Positions 23,806-33,945 of a stretch of 64,000 nt of DNA are shown one piece after another; positions within the stretch are counted from its first letter, which is position 1, and each line of letters begins with the position of its first letter. The stretch is from Ulota crispa (lineage: Eukaryota > Streptophyta > Bryopsida > Orthotrichales > Orthotrichaceae). The stretch is from assembly GCA_963920765.1 (NCBI GenBank), contig OY987245.1, positions 10,928,727 to 10,992,726 of the forward strand, given 5' to 3'. A program made the position numbers and the translations under genes. The notes beneath the pieces are model-generated. The model was not told the DNA's origin, ran no database searches, and was given only the letters and a program-made list of their open reading frames with translations.

Positions 23806-24382
23806 CTATTTAAAAGCATCTCATATTTTAGCTGGTTGTGTTGGATATAAGTATGGATTTATAAATCACATTATGCCCTAAGTTAATGTTTACTTAGAAT
23901 TGCATACAAGACATCACTTTTTGATAAACTTTAGAACCAAGAACATGAGATTTCCAAAATCTTGGTAAGGCAAAATGAAAATTCAACGGGACTACCAAAT
24001 CCCAACAATTTTTATTTTTCTTGAGCCTATTACAAATTACAATGCAATGCAGTTGGATTATGGCATTAAATTAATTTCATAGAAATAGTTGGGATATGGA
24101 ACATTGTGCTGAAAACTTGTTTAAGAAATAACTCCCAAGAGGGTCTCCATTTTTTCTGCACCTAAATCTTGACCAAAATTTCATTTTACTAACAACAAGA
24201 TCTTTAAAAAGTGCTGCCATGCAAGCATTTCTAAGGGCCGCTTTACATATGGGGGCCGGGCCAATTTGGCTTGGGGCCAATTGCCTCAAATTTCAACCCA
24301 CATTTTGCTTAAAGCTGGCCTCTACTACTAATTAAAATAAGATTATTGTGAGGGCCAATTGTCTCATATGTAAAGGTCTTAA

Positions 24383-25438
24383 CCCCTAAATCCCTAAACC
24401 CTTTTTCTTGTCAAAATCACTAAAAACTGCCATTTCTGAGGTAATAAGTAGAAAAGTAGGATTTTTTTTTTTTTTGGAACTTCAACCATAGGATCTTGCC
24501 CTAGACTATGGGAAGTACTTGTGGAAAAAAAATCAGCTCATTCTAAATGTAGATTAGTGAGATATTGACATTTGAAGTGACAAAAAAAAATTCCCTACTG
24601 CCCAAAAATTTCAGAAGCCTTTGACCACTCATATAGCAAAAAAATTGCATTGCACAAAGTTGAGGTTTATATTTTTCATGTAGAAGACCAAGTCAGGTAT
24701 ATGTGGGAGAATTTTCAGATCAATTGAAGGTGTACAACATACTTTGTAAAATCCTGCAATGTTGGAAGGTCATGAAATTTGTAAATACACTAGACAAAAT
24801 TGAAAGATTTATGCAAAATTTAGATTAATGAATCACTCTAATCCCAATGGTGAAAACCTATAACTCATATTGTAGTACAACTTGACAAAATCAAAACTTT
24901 AAAAAAACTTATATAGATTGCTCAAAAACAGATAATTAAAAAAAATTAGGGGGGGCAGTGGAGAAAACAAGTTTGAAGGGTGTGCATCTCAGGTCCCATT
25001 TGACCCCATCACCCACCCTCTTGCACTTTTGTCCCACAAGACTTGCAGCTGCCACGCAGCATGTTTAGAAAAAGAAGAGTAAGCTTAACCCTTACCAATT
25101 TTGTAATATCGGGTGCAACCAGCGACTCCACTGATTCCAAGATTTCCATCTGCCCATCCAAGTTGCAATCCTGCCCTATTTATGTTGCCCCACATTTGAG
25201 TCAAACCCACATACAAAGAGGGTTAGCTGCCCAAATTGCCCCATCTCCATTTTTTTCCAAAAAAACATGCATAACTTTTCTGTCAAATGTCGGAATGGGG
25301 AAAAAATTAGATTCCCATGTAGGTCATTAAATTCCCCACCTACAATAAAAGTTTCAAAAAATCTCACAAAGTAGTTTAGCCATAGGCACATGCCCAAAAT
25401 CCCATTTGTCCCCCGAGGGGACAATAGGGATTTAAGGG
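24383..25438. mobile_element. TTAA-family element nested in a Harbinger-like element
   Basis: It starts CCCCTAAATCCCTA after TTAA (24379-24382) and ends TAGGGATTTAAGGG before TTAA (25439-25442). The right subterminal block TGCCCAAAATCCCATTTGTC recurs near 46560 and 49150, showing further relatives. Confidence 0.8.
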
Positions 25439-26112
25439 TTAAGGCCAAGGAGTCAGGCCAATTCAATAAAGTAAAGCCATCTTTACACTAGAGGTGAGAA
25501 GTTGTGACAAATCTCTTATGGGTCATGGCTTGTTTTCAAAAAGCTAGCCTTTGGAGATAGTGGCTTCTTGTTGCAATGTAAAGTGAGAATATGCCACAAT
25601 ATTTTTTTAAATGAATTAGTTTCTTTACTTTTTACATTTTACTTTTTATTTTTTAAATTGAAACAATGACATGATGATAGACACCAAAAAAAATAGAGTT
25701 GGATAGAGGGGGACGTTGCCAAAATACGCATGAACCCTAAACATGAAGTTTGAAACAAACTCTTAAGTTTTTTGTTTACATTATCAAGGAATATTATACC
25801 AATTGCCTTCATTTATTTTCTTTTTATCAACCACAAAACAATTATATTATTTTTGGTTATGAATAAGTTCTTCCCAAAATCAAGTTTTATGCAAGTAGTA
25901 TCTAGCATAATAAAGACTATGAGTTATAGATCATCAAGAGTATCTTGCATAAAAGATGATAGAAAACAAATTAACACATCAACATATGCAAAGTTTACAT
26001 AAAGACTTCTTGAGAAGCATAGAAGGAAAAAATAATTTGCAAAATAGAGACAAAATATACAAGCCTAATGTTTTTTATACACATAAGAACTAGTTTAGCA
26101 AGCTAAATACCC

Positions 26113-26272
26113 CATGCCCTCATGCCCCCCATCCCCCATCCCCCCATCTTCCCATGGCTCCCATCCCGCCCATCCTCCCCATCCTCCCCATCCCCCCATC
26201 CTCCCCATCCCCCCATCCTCCCATCCCTCCCATCCCTCCCATCCCTCCCATCCTCCCCATCCCCCCATCCTT
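26113..26272 (+). repeat. CCCATCC-type minisatellite
   Basis: Units of CCCATCC, CCCCATCCTC and CCATCCCTC are repeated over about 160 bases. The array produces long proline- or glycine/tryptophan-rich open frames on both strands, which are composition artefacts. Confidence 0.9.
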
Positions 26273-26598
26273 TGGCTTCTCTCGTGACCCTGGCTCCAAG
26301 AATGGATTTGATTGGAGAAAGAATAATATTTTTTGAAAAAATATATATTTTTAATGAAACTTGACATAGGCCCCAAGGTTAAGAATTGGCCTCCCACTTT
26401 GGGTGCACCCAATTCAGTGAGTTCGAGCCATGTCAGATCTTGTTTTTGTTGAATAAAATATTCATTTCACCAAATTGGCTCTTTCTCTAGGTGTAAAGGG
26501 GTTGGGGCTGATTTCAACCTTTTGTCCAATCACAAGTGAGGATTCTTGACCTTTGACATAGTGAATTGGCCTTGCCCCCATATGTAAAGTGGCCCTAA

Positions 26599-26974
26599 GT
26601 AAGCCAAGACTTAAGACATAGCAAGGGAATTCAATCCTTAGAAAAAATTAGTTTGCTTGGGAATTTCTCCAAAACAAATTTTTCTTGCGGCATTAATTAC
26701 AAAAAGAAGAGATCTCTTATGCAAAATCAAGTTTCTTTTTAGGAAACCAATAAATTTTGCACACTTACCAAGTATTGCAAAATTGCAAGCATGGGCTTGC
26801 TTGCATGAGAGAATTAGAAGCATAGGCCCTCTTGTATGAGGGAGGATAAAGACAAAAAAAAAAAAAAAAAAAAAAACCTCAAAACCACCGTGGGAAAAAA
26901 AAAATGTTTTGAAAAATGGAGCTCAAAACTAATTATCAAATATACCCAACTTTGAAATCACTACTGTGAACCTA
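26599..26974. other. Remainder of the insertion block, with a poly(A) run
   Basis: No gene is seen. A run of about 23 adenines lies at about 26855-26877. Homology to segmental copy 1 resumes near 26975 with GTCGATTTTCATGACCCC against TTGATTTTCATGGCCCC at 10321. Confidence 0.5.
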
Positions 26975-27353
26975 TAAGTCGATTTTCATGACCCCAAAGT
27001 AGGAAAATGTATAACAAACACTTATTCACTACAAATTTGTTTATCGTTTTCAGCATTTTCCAATCCAATTCCAACCCAGCATGGGAAATTCACCTCCAAG
27101 TCCCTAATTTTTTAAGCATTGTTCTTGCAGCACATGCCTTCCATACAAGGGCATCAGCAAGCTCCATGTTTTTTGCATCCACTGGGGTGGACCTCATGGC
27201 CATCACATGGCCATCACATGGCCATCATGTGGAACTCACCAACAATTTCCGATGCCTTCTTTTCAAGAGCTCGGCTTTACCAGTGCATTTTGAAAGAAGC
27301 CAGTTTTTGCCAATTTTGACAAATTTAGGGTGCTGTAAGTTAGTACCTCCATT

Positions 27354-27655
27354 TAAGGTAGGAACACCCATAAGCGTCAGTGATTTTGGAAAATCTGCGG
27401 AAGTGAATAGTGAATAGATGTAATTACAAGGATGTACAACATGTGAACATGACTTCTTAAAAGTGATTATGGGTGCAATGGCAATTTGCTCTTTAAAAAT
27501 TTACAACTTATTCTCACAGTATCCAAATAATACATTTGAAAATGTAAACTTATTTTTCTTTTGTTCCTAGTAGGATCCTATAATTTGCTAGATGTTTATT
27601 GATACTCATCATGATCAAAACCCTTAGTTTGATGCTTATGGGTGCTTCTACCTTA
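27354..27655. mobile_element. MITE with TAAGGTAG ends, about 300 bp
   Basis: The ends read TAAGGTAGGAACACCCATAA and the near complement at 27634-27655. The paralogous sequence near 10755 lacks it. A similar right end, ATGCTTATGGGGGCGGCTAC, occurs near 61840-61870. The superfamily is not assigned; TTA-type ends would suit PIF/Harbinger. Confidence 0.7.
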
Positions 27656-28195
27656 CTACCTAGTGGAATTTGGACAGTAAAAAGATGGTAATTTGAAAAC
27701 AAATGTCTTTGAGCCTTACAATGGAATCTTTAACTCTATATTCTTTGCACCTAGCTCCCTAAAATGTTTAAAGATGTCTAACTCAGCACTTGATGTGAAA
27801 TCCCTAGCTATTACGGAGTATAAAGTATCAATTGTGTTAAAAAGCGTCAAATGTATTTTTGTCATGGGAAATTTGAAATTCTTTATTAAAGAGGGAGAGG
27901 GGGAGGGCAAGGCAAGGAAAGGGAGGGTGAAAAGTCACCAAAATTTTGAGGAGGGGAGGGTAGGTAAAAGGCAAGGGAAAAGAGGGTAAAAGTCACCGGA
28001 AATATGATGGGGGAGAGATGTAAAGGGAGGGAAAGGGAGGGTGAAAAGTCACCAAAAAATTACCAAAAACTGAGAGAGATGGTGCAGCGCATGCAAGACA
28101 TACTTGTATGCTTATAACATGTGACACATTGTATTTCCATAATCAAATTGTAGGATCTCACTAGCTTTAGTACGATTAAATCTTGGGTGTTGTAT

Positions 28196-29514
28196 TCAAT
28201 TAAATTTGAACTATTCATGTTTTTAAGAACTATGCAAAACATCAAGAGATATCTCGATTGATTTGTAATTTCTTTCAAGCTGCAAATAAAAGTAAAGTGT
28301 AACTTTGTTTTTTTTAGTGTTTTAATTGCTTAACACCTCTAGCTACAAATTTTAAGTCAAATAACCACTATGATCAAACAATAAGCATTTAACATGTTGA
28401 AAATGCTACTACCGTGAATTTTTACTTTTTCACATTTTTGGCTGGAAAAATGTTTTATAGTAATTCTTTATTGTGCAATGTGTGAAGAAAGGATTACAAT
28501 GACTGTTATACATATAAATAACTCAAAACTTCTCAAAAAATGAAGACCAACCAACCATTAATAGCAACAAATAAATTCTAAAGGTGTTTGGAATATAGAA
28601 TATATAAATGAGAAACACACACCATTGCGTACTTTGGATTTCAATACGTTAAACTTGTAATTAGAATAATTTAATGATATCATTAAAATATTGACTGAAT
28701 AGAGATACTATATTTAGCTGAATCTTGACTATTCATGCAATTTTGAACTAATTTTGCAAAACACTAAGAGAGATTTTGATGTTGGTGGACACGTATCTTT
28801 CAATGTTTTGCAATAATTTTTGAATGTTTTGGTTATAATATATGCAAAATATATAAAGATCTCCCAAAGTCTTTCATATATCTCATTTCTTTTTGGATTA
28901 TTATTTCTAAACTTTGAACTAGCATTTGGGGAGAAACTTTGACCTCACTAGCTAGAATCATTTTCAACCAATATTTCATAGGCATGCACAGCATATTTTT
29001 CTATATATATATTTTGCAGATTATAATTTTTTCATAGAAGTTTTTTTACGCAGTAGTTTCAAACTTTAATTGTTGCTTTTGGCATTTCAACCAAATGACT
29101 TTGCATTGATAGCCAATTCTCCCCAAATATTGCATTGAGCAATACATATTTACTTAATTATGACAAAGAGACCTACTCAAATTGACAACTATTTCCATTT
29201 TTGGTCAAAAATTTGTTGATTTGTGGTGTATTGCACTATACACTAAATAGTGCATTTAGGTTGCTTCACACTACTTTCTTTACATTCTACATTATATAAA
29301 TACTTTTTGGTACTACAATAATTTTCATTAATAATTGGGCTTGACAACAATAATAAAATTGCAAGAAATCAAACTCATGGTGTCCATGTTGTAAACCGTA
29401 CAAAATATTATCATCTAAAAAGCTATACGTGCCTCCAAGTGACCAAATGATGAGGCCTAAGATAACTTTCCAAGGAAAGACAACCTAATTGTTGAGGCAA
29501 CCTAAATGCACAAT
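28196..29514. other. AT-rich spacer, no gene seen
   Basis: All frames are short. This stretch has no counterpart in segmental copy 1 and is either inserted here or lost there. No inverted-repeat ends were identified, so it could not be assigned to an element. Confidence 0.4.
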
Positions 29515-29594
29515 TTTGTGTGGTTTAAACCAAATACAAAAAAAGGTAGACATTTTAAAAGCCATGATTGAGTTTGTTGTTTGGACGTAGCAAA

Positions 29595-29737
29595 ACTACA
29601 AGGAAAACTGTCCAAAATGACAAAAATATGTCCAATCAACATGGCTAAATCTACAGAAATTGTCCAATTTGACAGCTTTTTTGTCATTTTGGACACATTT
29701 GGTCAATTTGGACATGTCAATTCAATTTCTTGTAGTG
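29595..29737. mobile_element. CACTA-like MITE
   Basis: The left end reads ACTACAAGGAAAACTGTCC and the right end TTTCTTGTAGTG, matching plant CACTA termini. The interior repeats words such as CAATTTGGACA and TTTTTGTCATTTTGGACA. Copy 1 at about 12165-12180 (GCAAAACTTTAGGGG) lacks the insertion. Relatives lie at 38699 (inverted) and 42767. Confidence 0.7.
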
Positions 29738-29787
29738 AATTCAAAGTAGTCATTGATTAAAACATATACTTTAAAAAAATGGGGTGT

Positions 29788-30188
29788 GACTAGGGAGATA
29801 TCCCCTAGTTGCTAGGGAGACACCCCATGCACACCGAGGGGTAAATTTTAGATATTTACCATCAAATTTGTAAAGTTTGAATTCAAATTTGGATTTAGAT
29901 ACCTTGCTTTAGTCTAGAACTACAAAGGAGGTTACAATTGAACAATGCCCAATAGAAAAGCTTAACTTTTTTTATAAACAAGGGTAAAAATACCAATTCA
30001 TCCCCTTACTAAGCTTTTTCTATTTGGACCCTGTTCAATTGTAACCTCCTTTTTGTAGTTCTAGACCAAATCAAGGTCTTTAAATCCAAATTTAAATTCA
30101 AACTTTCCAAATTTGATGGTAAATATCTAAAATTTACCCCCCATGTGCATGTGGGCGTCTCCCTAGCGACTAGGAGGTGTCTCTAGCC
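29788..30188. mobile_element. Foldback element, family FB copy 3
   Basis: The ends carry CTAGTTGCTAGGGAGACACC and the near complement, and the arms share GGTAAATTTTAGATATTTAC with the other FB copies. A further outer copy of the end word GTGACTAGGGAGACACCC occurs inverted near 30452-30476, so a larger element of about 29772-30480 is possible. Confidence 0.75.
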
Positions 30189-30499
30189 TTAAAAATGTGT
30201 GCAACCTTGATTTGCAGCTAGCTACCATAACATTGGAAAACCCGGGTGAAAAATTGGATGAAATCGTCAAAGTCCTCTCCAAGTGGGTACCACGTTCGCC
30301 AATTTTTGGATGAAGACGACTAATATTAGTAGATTTGATCAATGCACGTGCACACTTTCATGACTCTATCCATTTCTATCCAATATTTCCTTACCTGCTT
30401 GCATTGATGGATGCTTGTTGTGCAACCAATGAAAAAACCAATTTAAACCGTGGGTGTCTCCCTAGTCACTCCCAAAAAATGTATAGGGTCAAGCTCCAA

Positions 30500-30660
30500 C
30501 CCTAGTGTGATAGGCGCAATTAAGCGCAAGAGGGCGGAGCTAGAGGGCGTTTAATTGTGCGTATTGCACGAGGGCCGTGGCTTAACCCTGCGTTAAGCAT
30601 GGCCGGGCTCCACTCCGTGTGAGTTCGATCCCCGCTTGCAATTTGCATACCTGCAAGTCG
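30500..30660 (+). repeat. tRNA-like sequence, possible SINE fragment
   Basis: The stretch is GC-richer than its surroundings and contains GAGTTCGATCCCC (about 30611-30623), which matches the RNA polymerase III box B of tRNA genes. About 40 bases upstream GTGGCTTAACCCTGCG could be a decayed box A. No full cloverleaf could be drawn. A second box-B-like word, GTGAGTTCGAGCC, lies near 26420. Confidence 0.35.
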
Positions 30661-30774
30661 ATCCCCTTCTACTCACATTTAACAATGCAATGCACCATCA
30701 AAAATTTAAAGATACAGTGCACTATTAAACATATTTGTTGGTCTATTAAACGTGTGGATTTGTTAAGGCACTAA

Positions 30775-31290
30775 GGGCATCATCAATGCAGCACACGCAC
30801 TTGGGCAAGGCCTGGGACGGCAAAAACACTACTATTTTGACTAGTGTATAATTAGAAAATGAGGATACTATCTTTGGAAGCATATACAAAAACTCGTCTA
30901 ACAAATAAAATGACATATGGTATTGGAAATTGGACAATCAAACTAATGTCCATTGAAAAAATAGCTAAGGGACAAACAACACGGCAAACCATGCCTAATA
31001 AAGAATAATTAGATAATGGCACTCTAAATTCTGAATTTGGAGTGCCATTATCTAATTATTCTTTATTAGGCATGGTTTGCCGTGTTGTTTGTCCTTTAGC
31101 TATTTTTTCAATGGACATTAGTTTGATTGTCCAATTTCCAATACCATATGTCATTTTATTTGTTTGACGAGTTTTTGTATATGCTTCCAAAGATAGTATC
31201 CTCATTTTCTAATTATACACTAGTCAAAATAGTAGTGTTTTTGCCGTCCCAAGCCTTGCCCCATTCCGAGTGAATGCATTGAAGATGCCC
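30775..31290. mobile_element. Long near-perfect hairpin with Harbinger-like ends
   Basis: Two arms of about 250 bases are near-perfect inverted copies around a loop at about 31027-31035. Ends are GGGCATCATCAATGCA and the near complement TGCATTGAAGATGCCC. TAA flanks both sides (30772-30774, 31291-31293), the target size of PIF/Harbinger elements. The length and pairing of the arms would give a double-stranded RNA if transcribed. Confidence 0.88.
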
Positions 31291-31293
31291 TAA

Positions 31294-31679
31294 GAGCAAC
31301 TCCACCTGGCTTTCAAAAACAAGCCGGCAGCGGCTTAGTGCCGGTTCCGTGAGCATCGGGGCTCTTTTCTGTGCCCACTCGCGCGGGGTCTGGCCCGTGA
31401 GTTTGTTGATCCCGTGTTCCCAAACTTCACGCCCGCTGAATTTCGACAATTTGCCGATCAGCTCTTCTGCCAGGCATCGGGCTATCGATTCCGACTTCCG
31501 GTTTTATCGTTTGTTGCTTCCGGATTCCTCATTTCTCGCTTCGTAGTACTTGCTAGTTTACAGGGCTGGCTACGACCGAGCGAGTGTGGAGTTTCACTCC
31601 GATTGCGATATCTGGCATTCCCGGCCACAGCAAATCTTAATTTCACAGGCTTTGAAGTGCAGGACAGGTGGAGTTGCTC
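31294..31679. mobile_element. Harbinger-like MITE, TAA target, GC-rich interior
   Basis: It starts GAGCAACTCCACCTG and ends with the exact complement CAGGTGGAGTTGCTC. TAA flanks it at 31291-31293 and 31680-31682, the left one shared with the preceding element. The interior (31320-31640) is much richer in GC than the spacer and may be a captured fragment; no protein was recognised. It ends 20 bases before the invertase promoter-leader. Confidence 0.85.
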
Positions 31680-31699
31680 TAAGTCCGGCAGGGCTTAAC

Positions 31700-32868
31700 G
31701 GAATGTAAAGATTCCCCGGTATCAGACATGGTTGACGGGTATGCGGGGGCCAGGGTGGTGGTGGGGACTGGGTTGTCTGGAGGGGAACCCTCCGCTGCTG
31801 ACACCCAAGGTCCTTCCACTCCAGTTCGTTTTCCACTGCAGCACCTCCTCCCTTTCTCTTGCCAAACCGCGCTGCTCTGCTCCGTCTCCCGCTCCGTCTC
31901 TCCGTCTCTCCCCCCCCCCCCCCCCACGCTCACTTCCTCGCTCACTCGCTCTCTTCCTCTCTTCGACGTACCACGCCCCTGCTGCTCCTCCCTCCTCTCC
32001 TCTCCCTCGTCCCTCCCGTCCCCGGCCGTCATCGCTCCTCCTGCTCCTGCTCCTGCTGCTCCTGCTGCTCCTCCCGCTGATCGTTTTGTAAGTTATGTTG
32101 TGTTGTTGTGCTTGCCGTGGTTTCATTCCGATTCCGGTGCTTCTTCTTCTTCCCTCACTCATACCTGCATCCTCATCCTCCACATCCTCCTCATCATCCT
32201 CCTCCTCCTCATCGTCGTACCCGCCGTGCTCACCACATCGCTAAGACACACTTCGCCCTGGACCAAAAGCCAAAAAGACCAAATCAGAAAACAGAAAAAG
32301 AGAAAACTGTGCACCGTATTCCATCAAGGTTTGCAGAACTATATTATTCTATTCTTCTTCCTCAACACAGCCTCTCGACCGCCGTCGGTGTGCGCCGCAG
32401 GTGCTGATCTTGTTGTTTGCAATTATTACAAACGTGCAAAGGTGTGCATCGATGCGTGTTTGTTTGTTTTATTTTTGGCTTTCTTTTTGTTTCTGGTTTG
32501 AAAACAATTTCATACGAGAGAAATTTGCTTTTGATGGAGATCAGGGACGATTGATTATACGCATTTTGTTGTTGCTGGTGGATGGCTTAGTAAAAAGATT
32601 AGGTCAGTGATGTTATATGTTGTTGTTCCATGTCGGGAGTGTACGCAGTGTGTTGATTGTTGTACATTGTACTCGGTTGTTGTGAAAGTAAAGAAGCTTT
32701 TGTTTGATGGAATTCGGTTTACTGTAGTTGACTGAATTTTGAGTATTTTGTAATGTAGGAATGGTAAAAGTAAAACCGTGGAACGAAAGGCTAATCATTA
32801 GACTATATCGGGAGGCGGAATTTTGTAGTGTGAGTAGTTGTGTCAGGTTGTGCTTAGGGTTGAAAAAC
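31700..32868 (+). promoter_or_regulatory. Promoter and 5' leader of the invertase gene, duplicate of the RecQ one
   Basis: It matches 12525-13647 from GATTCCCCGGTATCAGAC to CTTAGGGTTGAAAAAC with scattered changes and small indels. It holds a run of 17 or so cytosines (31910-31927), CT-rich tracts, CTGCTC triplets and a conserved donor GTAAGT at 32088. The start codon of the invertase lies 1.08 kb further on, so the leader continues through additional untranslated exons. Confidence 0.7.
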
Positions 32869-33945
32869 AGAGAAAGAAACTGACTATAGGTTGTACCGGT
32901 AGACAGCTGCTGTGTACTTAACGAGCCTGGACGATAAGTTTCACTTCAGATGAAATGTTTGGAGTTTTTACAATCTGTAAGCATCGGTTCACACGAGAGC
33001 GCATTTCGTAGGGCTAGCTAATGTGAAAACAGACGAGAATGGAAAAATCGATCAAGTCTTGCCAGTACTCTGTTTTAGGGTTTTAGGATCTGACGTACAC
33101 ATTGTTGTTGGTGTTTGCAGGATGGCGCAAGTGGCAATGCGAGAAATGCGTTGGCAGTGAGAGACTGTCCGTTGTGCCGGTCGTGGTCTCTCCTTCCTCC
33201 TCTTGTTGCATTTGATCTGTTTGAGAGAAGGTACGTTCTACTGTTGGTCACCTTTGATTATTTTACTACCAGTGTTGCAGTCGCAAGATGTCATTTTCTG
33301 TCAACATTTGTGATTCCTTCTTCCTTTTCAATCTGTATATTTTGAAGTTCGTATTTCTCAAGGTATTCAAATTTGCACAATGTAAAAGTATTCAAAACTG
33401 CCTGTTTTTCATGCAAGTCCTATTATACTTTACAATGCTAAGCGTATAATATGTTATATCATACTTCCAAGATCAGTCTTGAGTCGTCTTCTCAGGGCTG
33501 ATGACTCCTGTGCATATAATACAGGACCTGCCACCCCGGACTCCGAAAATCCGAGTCTGGTGTTATTTCCGTGGGGCGCAGAGAATTGGCGACAACTTTC
33601 TGGATCCTGAAGCTTATCAACAAGGATATGCTAGACAGGGGGCTAGGAACATCATTGAGTGAGTAAAGCTTGCTTGCATGCATCGTGTGAAGTGGAATGC
33701 AGCAAGCCAGGAAACGGCTTGGAAGTAGCTAGCACAAGAAAGACCTAGCAATTGTGGATCAGGCCCTTAGCAAGATAGCCAGAAAAGAGATCTGAATCCA
33801 CCGTGGTAAGCTTTGCCTTGAAAAATACTTCGTTCCTTATTTAAAGCACTTAAGGTAACCAGTTCAGGACTCTACTATAGTTTTACGTCTACATTGCTAC
33901 GGGATCTTCTCTTCCCTTTTAATACTAAGGCTAAGGAGGCAATCA
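32869..33945 (+). other. Rest of the invertase leader, with candidate untranslated exons
   Basis: Candidate exons by splice signals are 33121-33230 (TTTGCAG before, GTACGT after), 33535-33658 (ATACAG before, GTGAGT after), 33763-33805 (GATCAG before, GTAAGC after) and 33930 onward. Joined, the first two keep one frame open for about 75 codons, which then stops in the third. No protein family was recognised, so they are most simply untranslated exons with upstream reading frames; a small separate gene is the alternative. Confidence 0.4.

Larger units (their letters stand above)
24235..26595. mobile_element. PIF/Harbinger-like element, 2.36 kb, with nested insertion
   Basis: The left end GGGCCGCTTTACATATGGGG has its near complement at the right end (26570-26595). 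Both sides are flanked by TAA (24232-24234, 26596-26598). A 3-base TWA target is typical of PIF/Harbinger elements. A TTAA-family element (24383-25438) is inserted inside, and a CCCATCC minisatellite lies at 26113-26272. No transposase frame was seen, so the element is non-autonomous or gutted. Confidence 0.75.
20618..32868 (+). repeat. Segmental duplication, copy 2 (expanded by insertions)
   Basis: This copy repeats 8250-13647 in order but is 12.25 kb long against 5.4 kb, the excess being mobile elements: 21549-21619, a nested block from 22200 to about 26970, 27354-27655, 29595-29737, 29788-30188, 30775-31290 and 31294-31679. The left break lies at the acceptor of the last WD40 exon; shared sequence starts at ACAG|GTCATAGC. 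The right end passes into the invertase leader. Confidence 0.9.

Noticed and set aside
26095-26412. Glycine/tryptophan-rich and proline-rich frames
   Set aside because: Both are translations of the CCCATCC minisatellite and not genes.
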